Assembly: GCA_018399635.1 (NCBI GenBank)
Contig: JAGYOH010000013.1
Coordinates: 33,465-97,464 of the forward strand
Length of the DNA: 64,000 bases
Direction: 5' to 3'
DNA from: Clostridia bacterium
GTDB taxonomy: Bacteria; Bacillota; Clostridia; Peptostreptococcales; Acidaminobacteraceae
Shown here: one piece after another, positions 36,513-43,128 of the stretch
How positions within the stretch are numbered: the stretch's first letter is position 1
How the letters are laid out: each line of letters begins with the position of its first letter
Position numbers and translations under genes: made by a program
The notes under the pieces: generated by a model
Database searches by the model: none
Told to the model about the DNA's origin: nothing
The model's input: only the letters and a program-made list of their open reading frames with translations

Positions 36513-36910
36513 TCACCTTCTTTGGTTATGGATATAGGCTTTGATTTGGTCCTCTGTATTTTCACTGACCGTTGCCACACAAAATAACCAGGGTTCCAAA
36601 GATGCCCACCCCACAACTGGATTTAAGCTCAGGAAACCTGAAAAGTAATCGGGCAGACACACCTTGAGTCCCTTTTACAAGACTAGGAATATAGTGCTGG
36701 GGCGTGCATTCCACTAATAGGTGAATATGATCCAAGTCAGACTCCATTTCTCTATGGTGAAATTTTGCCCAAGAGCCATCTCGTATAGAAGTTCCTTTGA
36801 GTCTGGTGTCTTACAGAACCTTCGAGAATATCTTTACGATACTCAATAATAACTATACTATGGTATTTGATGGAATAGACATAACCACGACCATGATGAA
36901 CAGTACTCAT
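36513..36910 (-). pseudogene. tnpA: TnpA (IS200-type Y1 transposase) of element B, broken
   Basis: It starts MSTVHHGRGYVYSIKYH at 36910, contains the HUH motif in DLDHIHLLVECTP and, after a frameshift, the catalytic Tyr in EDQIKAYIHNQ near the end (stop 36513-36515). In-frame stops and at least two indels kill it. It sits 4 bp upstream of tnpB in the same direction. Confidence 0.8.
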
Positions 36911-37072
36911 TAACAATCACCTCTATGGTAATTACAACATATATAGCCAATATATTCCATCAATATCAATATTTACAAGCAATATATTAAACAACATATG
37001 CTACCATTCAAACCGCAACTGAAGTCGCGGGTGTTCTGGTAGCAAGGCATAAATTACGGCAACAACAAAGTA

Positions 37073-37113
37073 TTGACAATTCGTCACAAAAAACATATGA
37101 TAATTGACGAAAT
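37073..37113 (+). promoter_or_regulatory. Promoter/operator of the AbiE-type toxin-antitoxin remnant
   Basis: TTGACA (37073-37078) and TATGAT (37096-37101) have a 17-base spacer. An inverted repeat, ATTCGTCA at 37079-37086 and TGACGAAAT at 37105-37113, brackets the -10 box, as expected for an AbiEi autorepressor. The site is well preserved although the genes are broken. Confidence 0.6.
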
Positions 37114-37165
37114 ACTAGGTGTATGAGCTTTGAATTCTACTTTTGCTTTTGAGAGGAGAATAGCT

Positions 37166-37806
37166 ATGGAAAGAAATATTATTGTGATCAATAAAATAAA
37201 AGATAGAGTTTATGAGTCGAAGAAAGGACAGATCTTTACATTGACTGGATTTGGATCTGGCCAGTTATGATGCAACTAGAAAGGCCTTGTCCAGATTGGT
37301 TAAATCAGGAGATCTCATAAGGATTCTTCGCGGTGTTTATAAAGTGCCGGAATTACAATGATTTTTTACAAGAAGAAGTCCCGGCATCACCCGATGATGT
37401 TGCCAAAGCAATTGCAAAGGAGAGGAATTCGACCATCGCTCCTAAAGGTGATGCAGCACTGAATCTTTCGGACTTACAACTCAGGTACCGGCAGATATGA
37501 ATATATCTCTGATGGGCCATATAAGAATGTTGATTATAGCGATCATGATTAGTTCATCAGACGCTCAAATAAGAATATCAGCGGGAAAACATATAAGCGT
37601 AATATTGATTAACGAGGCTATTAGGAACGCTTGGACAAGATGGTGTGAATGATACTACGAGAAGTCTGATTGCAAAAAATGTGTACCCAAGAGGATTTCG
37701 GGTTGTTGTTTGAGGTGCAAGACAAGTAGCAGATGGATATTTGAAGAGATTAAGAAAATTTAATGATCGAGGATTTGAAGGTGCTGAATTTGGCAAGGGA
37801 GATCTA
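37166..37806 (+). pseudogene. AbiEi/DUF6088-type antitoxin, frameshifted
   Basis: Joined frames read MERNIIVINKIKDRVYESKK, then GQIFTLTDF, ARKALSRLVKSGDLIRILRG, VYKVPE, EVPASPDDVAKAIA, AALNLLGLTTQVPADMN, the winged-helix antitoxin of type IV AbiE systems. Frameshifts occur near 37255, 37360 and 37470. ATG at 37166 follows GAGAGGAGAATAGCT. The toxin remnant follows directly. Confidence 0.72.
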
Positions 37807-38773
37807 ATGACGACAGACGGGCAATCTTTTTCCAGTACAGCTTTACAGAGAAAGCTGAGGGAAGCAATTATCGAGAAAGATTTCTGGGTCTGCTGGATGC
37901 TAGAGATACTGTTCCATCACTGTGATTACTGGAGCATTTTTCCTTCAAAGGTGGTACCAGTTTGTCGAAAGGCTATGGGTTGATTGAAAGGTTCTCAGAG
38001 GATATTGACTGATCCTGACTGAGATTGTTAGGTTATGGTTTAGACGAACCTTGGGCAGAAAGAAATCATACGGCCCAAGACCGTTTCACCAAAGAAATCA
38101 ATCAGAAGACAGCAGATTTTCTCTCAGAGAAGAATTGATGTCGTTTGGAAAGGGTCACCGAAAATCAAGGCATTGGTTCATTTGGAATATATCGATGAAA
38201 GGATCAGCAAAACCATTAGGTTCGTGTATCCCCAAATTTATGTAGATGAAGCCCTGGTTCAAGAAATAAGACTTGAGATAGGAAGTTTGGCGGCATGGAC
38301 TCCGATTACTGAAAGAATTATTACACCTTTTGTCTCAGAGAACTCTTTGCGCATCTTTTTTCAAGTACCAAGCACTCAGATAAGAATGGTCGAAGCAAAG
38401 AGAACCTTCTGGGAGAAGGCAACGATTTTGCATAGCGAAGCACATCGCACAGGAAGAAAGTGCCGCCCAGATACCCAGACATTATTATGACATGTATATG
38501 CTTTATCGTTTCTCCTATTAAGGATGAAGCGTTTGTGGATTATGATTTACTTGATAAGGTTAGACTTTAAGCAGAAGTTCTACAAATTGAATAGAGCAAG
38601 GTACGGGGAAGTTAATCAAAAAGTGGTTTAAGGTTGTTACCCCTATGAGAGTATTCCAGTGTTGAGAGAGGACTATAAAGCATGCAAAGCATGATATTTG
38701 AGAAATTATTTCATTTGAAGAGATTTTAAATGGTCTAACCGAGATGCTGGTAGAAATGAGATCGGAAAAATAA
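37807..38773 (+). pseudogene. AbiEii/AbiGii-type nucleotidyltransferase toxin, frameshifted
   Basis: Pieces: AIIEKDFWVCWMLEILFHH, then FKGG-TSLSKGYGLIERFSED, IDLIL (the nucleotidyltransferase GS and DxD region), HLEYIDERISKTIRFVYPQI, PFVSE, VEAKRTFWEKATILHSEAHR, and a late region ending near 38773. The order and motifs match AbiEii toxins, which transfer nucleotides onto tRNA. At least five frameshifts inactivate it, so both halves of the module are dead. Confidence 0.75.
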
Positions 38774-38898
38774 TCAGAATAAATCACCAAGCGTATCATT
38801 GTTTTGTGAAATGATAAAAATGTCGATTCAGTCGAAAGTGTTGGTATGACAAGCGTTGCAACTGCAATGGGTGACATGAAAGACGCCAGTATACCTCT

Positions 38899-39108
38899 CT
38901 AGGAGTGATCGAATCAGATGAAAATATCGCCCTGGCAGGCCTCACCGCCCTGATTTTCTTTCAGCCTCATCTTCCTCTCCCCCCTCATCGGGACCCTGGG
39001 ATACACCTCCGTGGAGGCCTCCTACCATCAATTGACCCACGCCCTGTTGGTGGCCTTGATTTTCCTGGTGCTCATCAGCACCCTCCTTGTTCTGGAGGAG
39101 ATCAAGGA
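38899..39108 (+). repeat. Right copy of the ~208-bp duplication
   Basis: This matches 32650-32857 almost base for base, starting at GGAGTGATCGAATCAG. It retains a stretch (CACCTCCGTGGAGGC) deleted from the left copy, so it is the better-preserved version. Confidence 0.85.
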
Positions 39109-39157
39109 GGTCAGGGAGGGTCTGGGGGACCGGGAAAAAAAGAATACACCCCGGTGA
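38920..39157 (+). pseudogene. Small two-helix membrane protein, right broken copy
   Basis: ATG at 38920 begins a ~80-aa frame that, after restoring a base in the A-run near 38923 and bases in the T-run near 38960, reads ALAGLTALIFFSLIFLSPLI, TLGYTSVEASYHQLTHALLV, ALIFLVLISTLLVLEEIKEV, and REGLGDREKKNTPR with stop at 39155. There are two membrane helices and a charged tail. The protein family is not recognised. The left copy has different indels, so the two decayed independently. Confidence 0.65.
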
Positions 39158-39275
39158 ATATTCATGCTCCGACCAGCCGGCGATGACATCGGCGGACACA
39201 GGTGTCCGAGAGAGCTTTATCAAGGCGCGAGGGGTTCTCAAGAGGGACTTGAAAGACTCTTGCAGGGGACGATAT

Positions 39276-39304
39276 TTGAATTTTGCCATGAAATTTGGTA
39301 TAAT
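39276..39304 (+). promoter_or_regulatory. Promoter of the GNAT gene
   Basis: TTGAAT (39276-39281) and a perfect TATAAT (39299-39304) are separated by 17 bases, ~44 bp before the start at 39348. Confidence 0.72.
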
Positions 39305-39347
39305 GATACAAAGTACCGCCAAAATTCAAATCAAAAGGAGAGAATCT

Positions 39348-39905
39348 ATGTCTATGCTGGAAGAGGTCAATCAATTACCGCGGAAACTGGTCAAGGATAT
39401 CGATGGCAATATGGGGCGTCTTGGGGTCTACCTGGTCCAGGACTTCAATTTGAAATTATTACGCCGAATGGTGAATTTCGGTCTCAATATTTTTGGTGAA
39501 CTCGGAATGGACGAGTGGGGACTGGTGCCCCAGATCCGACACGGCAATGTCTATGTGCTCAAGGAAAAGGACAAGCAGCAGGTGATCGGTCTCGCCATTT
39601 TCATGAGGGACTGGGATGAGGACGACAAGGTCTACCTCTTTGACTACGCCATCAAGGAGGAGCTCCAGGGCCACGGCCTGGGCTTTGAATTCCTCAGGGG
39701 GATCGCCGAAAACCTGGTGGACCAGGGCTACAGGACCATGAGTCTCACGGTGGATGTGGAGAACAAGCCCGCCATCCGTCTCTACAAGGACAAGATCGGT
39801 TTTGAAATCATCGAGTTCAAGGAGAACGAATACGGCGAGGGTCATGACCGCTACTACATGGAGTGGGACATGAAAAAGTCTGTGGATGAAAAAAACACTC
39901 AGTGA
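39348..39905 (+). CDS. GNAT family N-acetyltransferase
   Basis: This 185-aa cytosolic protein has an acetyl-CoA site in YAIKEELQGHGLGFEFLRGI (the Q/RxxGxG/A-type loop) and the conserved SLTVDVENKPAIRLYKDKIG region, followed by GFEIIEF. ATG at 39348 follows AAAAGGAG; upstream in-frame codons extend into the pseudogene region and are rejected. It has its own promoter and terminator, so it is monocistronic. The substrate is unknown. Confidence 0.9.
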   Translation: MSMLEEVNQLPRKLVKDIDGNMGRLGVYLVQDFNLKLLRRMVNFGLNIFGELGMDEWGLVPQIRHGNVYVLKEKDKQQVIGLAIFMRDWDEDDKVYLFDYAIKEELQGHGLGFEFLRGIAENLVDQGYRTMSLTVDVENKPAIRLYKDKIGFEIIEFKENEYGEGHDRYYMEWDMKKSVDEKNTQ

Positions 39906-39910
39906 TGCCT

Positions 39911-39946
39911 CAAAGGGGCTTCTCGAAAGAGGAGTCCTTTTTTTGT
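39911..39946 (+). terminator. Rho-independent terminator
   Basis: AAAGGGGCTTCTC pairs with GAGGAGTCCTTT (with a wobble) around GAAA and is followed by a T-run. Confidence 0.82.
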
Positions 39947-40034
39947 TAATGAAATCTTTAGATTTCGACGGTTTTCAAAGGGACCCCCGAGGGTATAAAG
40001 CCGTTGAAGGTTCACCAGAAGGAGGTTGTCAATC

Positions 40035-40895
40035 GTGAGTGATTCGATCAGAAATATCAAAAAAATCGTGGCAGGCAGGGAGGCGGTGGACGGTGCCGGG
40101 GTGCATCTGATCCGGGTCTTCGGCCACCGGGATACCGGGGACTTCGACCCGTTTCTGCTCCTCGATGCCTTTGATTCAAAGAATCCCGAGGACTACACCG
40201 CCGGTTTTCCCTGGCATCCCCACCGGGGGATCGAGACCATCACCTACCTGGTCAAGGGGGAAATGGCCCACGAGGACTCCCTGGGCAACAAGGGAAGCAT
40301 TCTTGAAGGGGAGTGCCAGTGGATGCGGGCGGGTTCCGGCATTCTTCACCAGGAAATGCCCAGGGCGGCGGACCACATGCTGGGGCTTCAACTCTGGCTC
40401 AATCTGCCGGCAACGGATAAAATGGCCCTGCCCGCCTACAACGGCATCAGCCAGGAGTCGGTGCCGGTGGTGAAGGAAGCCGGGGTGGAGATCCGGGTGA
40501 TCAGCGGTTTTTACAAGGAGACTCCTGGGGCGACCCAGGGACGCAATGTCCAGGCCACCTATTTCGACGTGACCCTGGACAAGGGAGGGACCTGGGAGTT
40601 TGAAACCAGGCCCGGGGAGACCCTTTTTATCTACGCCTTCTACGGCGGCGCCATCTTTGGTGAGGATGAAGGAGTGACGGCCCCCCGCCAGGCGGTGCTC
40701 TTCGACCAGGGGAAACGGTTCGTCGCCAGGGCGGTTTCGGAGCCCACGCGGTTCGTCCTGCTCATGGCTGAGCCACTGAAGGAGCCCATCGCCTGGGGAG
40801 GCCCCATCGTCATGAACACCAAAGAAGCCCTGGACCAGGCCTTCAAGGACCTGGAGGAGGGCACCTTCATCAAGGATCCCGGGGTCAGAACATGA
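40035..40895 (+). CDS. Pirin family protein (YhhW-like bicupin)
   Basis: This 286-aa bicupin has the metal-binding region PWHPHRGIETITYLVKGEM, HEDSLGNKG and GSGILHQEMPR (His/His/His/Glu set; the usual ILHSE is ILHQE). Members can have quercetinase or redox-sensing roles. GTG at 40035 is chosen because AAGGAGG at 40019-40025 has 9-base spacing, which rules out the TTG at 40026. Its stop overlaps the start of the CMD gene by 4 bp, so they form an operon. Confidence 0.9.
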   Translation: MSDSIRNIKKIVAGREAVDGAGVHLIRVFGHRDTGDFDPFLLLDAFDSKNPEDYTAGFPWHPHRGIETITYLVKGEMAHEDSLGNKGSILEGECQWMRAGSGILHQEMPRAADHMLGLQLWLNLPATDKMALPAYNGISQESVPVVKEAGVEIRVISGFYKETPGATQGRNVQATYFDVTLDKGGTWEFETRPGETLFIYAFYGGAIFGEDEGVTAPRQAVLFDQGKRFVARAVSEPTRFVLLMAEPLKEPIAWGGPIVMNTKEALDQAFKDLEEGTFIKDPGVRT

Positions 40896-41488
40896 AGGAC
40901 CGCCTGGGCAAGCCTCTCTATTCCGTCGGGGAGGCCTACATCATCACTTATCTGGCTTTTCGCAGCCTGCCCCGCCTCTTGAGGGCGAGAAAAAAATCCG
41001 GCCTGGACCCGGTGTTCATGGAGCGGATCATGATTGCAGTGACGGAGGTCAACGGCTGTGAGATCTGTTCCTACGCCCATACCAGGATGGCCCTTGAGGC
41101 GGGCATGCCGGAGGAGGAGATCCGGGAGATTCTTCTAGGGGTGCACGACAAGGTGCCCCGGCACCAGCTCAGTGCCATATTGTTCGGCCAGCACTATGCC
41201 GACAGCCGGGGGCAACCCAGTCCCGGTGCCTATGACAGGCTGGTGGCAGTCTACGGCAGGGACCTGGCCACGGGCATCCTGGCGGCGGTCCGCCTGATGA
41301 TGTGGGGGAACACCTACGGGATTCCCTACAGCTCCCTGGTCAATCGCTTCAAGGGAAAGCCGGATCCCAGAAGCAGCCTCGGTTATGAAGCCGGTATTTT
41401 GCTCAGTGTCCTCATCCTGACGCCGCTGGCGGGTCTTCAGGCCCTGCTGGCGGGTCTGGTCAGGGTGCCTTTTGAAATTACCGATTAA
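40892..41488 (+). CDS. Carboxymuconolactone decarboxylase (AhpD-like) family protein
   Basis: This 198-aa all-helical protein has the AhpD-type redox site CEICSYAHTRMALEAGM (CxxC followed by His). It may act as a peroxidase or thiol-disulfide partner. It overlaps the pirin gene by ATGA, an arrangement that suggests a joint oxidative role. A hydrophobic C-terminal segment (SVLILTPLAGLQALLAGLV) is an unusual addition that could be a membrane anchor. Confidence 0.88.
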   Translation: MKDRLGKPLYSVGEAYIITYLAFRSLPRLLRARKKSGLDPVFMERIMIAVTEVNGCEICSYAHTRMALEAGMPEEEIREILLGVHDKVPRHQLSAILFGQHYADSRGQPSPGAYDRLVAVYGRDLATGILAAVRLMMWGNTYGIPYSSLVNRFKGKPDPRSSLGYEAGILLSVLILTPLAGLQALLAGLVRVPFEITD

Positions 41489-41496
41489 ATGATGAA

Positions 41497-41527
41497 GAAG
41501 TCCGTGTGTGAATGCGGACTTTTTTTC
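41497..41527 (+). terminator. Rho-independent terminator
   Basis: AAGTCCG pairs with CGGACTT around TGTGTGAATG and is followed by TTTTTTC. Confidence 0.82.
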
Positions 41528-41813
41528 TTTTTTTGCCGATCAACACCCGGGAAAAGCAGGATCAAGGACTTTTTTTCAATATTTAAGGTAAAAAGGGCCT
41601 GTTTGTATGCTCTGAGCACACCAATTGTGACATCCAATAGGTTAGAATAAATTATAAGGAATTTTTAAGTCGGGCTTCAATATTTTTTCGGTGGATAAAT
41701 GGATAGAAGACCCAGAAGAGGGAGACCGTCAAAATGTTGAGAATTTGTTCCATTATTTTTGATTTGATACATGGATGATGGCATAACCAGTGTTATGTTG
41801 AAAAGGGTGGTCA
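41528..41813. other. AT-rich intergenic region before the WYL regulator
   Basis: No coding frame is supportable. It contains AT-rich -10-like strings (TATAAG near 41655) but no convincing -35 with correct spacing. It presumably carries the promoter of the WYL gene. Confidence 0.5.
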
Positions 41814-42761
41814 ATGATGAATCGAACAGCGCTGTCCATCAGAATGCTGCTGCTTTTGAAAAGCAGGGGCCAGATGAAGAAAAAAGAAATCGCCAGAGCC
41901 CTCGAGACGAATCCCAGGAATATCACGGAATTCAAAAAAGAACTCGAGGCGGCAGGCTACTATATCGACTATCAGAACGGCCCTCATGGAGGCTACTCCA
42001 TGAAGGACAGGAACATGCTTCCGGTAGCCGGGCTTACGGAAAGTGAAAAGGCGGCCCTTCGAAGGCTCAGCGAGTATTCCCGCCTCGAGGAGAATTTCCT
42101 CCTTCACAGGGATTTGATGACGGCTCTTGAAAAGATCACCGTGGTTCAGCGGATGGGTTCCGAGGAAATCGGAATCAAGCAGGTCATCAAGAAATTCCCC
42201 CTGTCCAAGGACCACCGGGAGCTGCAGGAAATCTATGAAAAGGTCCACACCGGGGTGATGAACCGCCAGGAGATCAGAATCGGTTACCGGTCGGTCTCCT
42301 CCAAGCAGGTCAAGGAGCGGGTGATCCACCCCTATGAGCTCTATTACTACGGGGACGCCTGGTATGTCATCGGTCTGGACAAGGCCCAGGATATGGTGAA
42401 GAATTTCAAGTTGCCCAGAATCGTCGCCATTGACAATCTCGAAGAAAAATTCAAGGTCCGTGAGGATTTCGACATCCACGACCATATCAGCCGTTTCGGC
42501 ATGGAAATCAAGGATCAGAAGCACCGGGTGAAACTGAGAATCTTTTCACCCCTGGATACCATCATCCAGGAGAGGATCCTGGGAGAGGACCAGATCATCA
42601 CCGAGGGTGAGGGTCACATCGACCTTGAAGTCACCATCACCGGGAACTACATCCTCGAGGAGCTGATTCTGGGCATGGGGGCCAAGTGCCAGGTCATCTC
42701 CCCGCCGTCGGTCAAAAAGAAAATCAAGGCGGAGCTCAAGGCGGCTCTTGAGGCTTATTGA
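41814..42761 (+). CDS. WYL-domain HTH transcriptional regulator
   Basis: This 315-aa regulator has an N-terminal winged HTH (about 1-65: LLLLKSRGQMKKKEIARALE, PRNITEFKKEL), a WYL domain (about 135-215; IGYRSVSSKQVKERVIHPYE, LYYYGDAWYVIGLD) and a C-terminal WCX-like extension (to 315). Members bind nucleic-acid or nucleotide ligands and often control DNA-damage or defence genes. GGGTGGTCA precedes ATG at 41814. It ends 25 bp from the convergent MazG-type gene and lies 370 bp before the PLD-helicase, so it is a candidate regulator of that locus. Confidence 0.9.
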   Translation: MMNRTALSIRMLLLLKSRGQMKKKEIARALETNPRNITEFKKELEAAGYYIDYQNGPHGGYSMKDRNMLPVAGLTESEKAALRRLSEYSRLEENFLLHRDLMTALEKITVVQRMGSEEIGIKQVIKKFPLSKDHRELQEIYEKVHTGVMNRQEIRIGYRSVSSKQVKERVIHPYELYYYGDAWYVIGLDKAQDMVKNFKLPRIVAIDNLEEKFKVREDFDIHDHISRFGMEIKDQKHRVKLRIFSPLDTIIQERILGEDQIITEGEGHIDLEVTITGNYILEELILGMGAKCQVISPPSVKKKIKAELKAALEAY

Positions 42762-42786
42762 CAGGATAAAAAAATCATGCAATGGA

Positions 42787-43098
42787 TTATTCCATCACAT
42801 GATCCAGGATGATGCCTTTTTCAAAACCGCCGCGTTTGTCATATTTTTCTTGTCTGATGGTCTCGATTTCTTCAAGGTCGTACTTGAGATGAAAGGCGAG
42901 ACCGTGGATGAGTTCCAGAATGTCCGCCAGTTCCTCCTTGGCGTAGGCTTCTCTGAATTCTTCGATTTCCTCACTGAATTTTTCCAGGAGGTAGGTCACC
43001 GCTTCCTTTTCGTCAACGATATGGGTTTGATATTCCTTGTTGGCACCGGCGATGATTTCCGGAATACCATCCCGCACCAGTTTGTTGTAGACAATCAT
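42787..43098 (-). CDS. MazG-like nucleoside triphosphate pyrophosphohydrolase
   Basis: This 103-aa all-alpha NTP pyrophosphohydrolase (COG4997/HisE-MazG type) starts MIVYNKLVRDGIPEIIAGAN and carries the metal-binding set EKFSEEIEEFREAY and EELADILELIHGL. ATG at 43098 follows GAAAGGAGCGATTTT; an upstream in-frame extension overlaps the divergent helicase and is rejected. The starts of the two divergent genes are only 30 bp apart. It is likely a house-cleaning or alarm-nucleotide enzyme; a link to the helicase is inferred from position. Confidence 0.88.
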   Translation of the reverse strand: MIVYNKLVRDGIPEIIAGANKEYQTHIVDEKEAVTYLLEKFSEEIEEFREAYAKEELADILELIHGLAFHLKYDLEEIETIRQEKYDKRGGFEKGIILDHVME

Positions 43099-43128
43099 AA
43101 AATCGCTCCTTTCGGCAGGTGAATTCAT

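Larger units (their letters stand above)
35253..37046 (-). mobile_element. Decayed IS200/IS605-family element with tnpA and tnpB in tandem, element B
   Basis: Read on the minus strand: left-end hairpin (37003-37046, CCCGCGACTTCAGTTGCGG), tnpA (36910-36513), tnpB (36508-~35290), and right-end hairpin CCCATGACTTCAG-type followed by TTCAA ending at 35253. Both genes are broken. The two end hairpins share the core GACTTCAGT. Confidence 0.75.
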
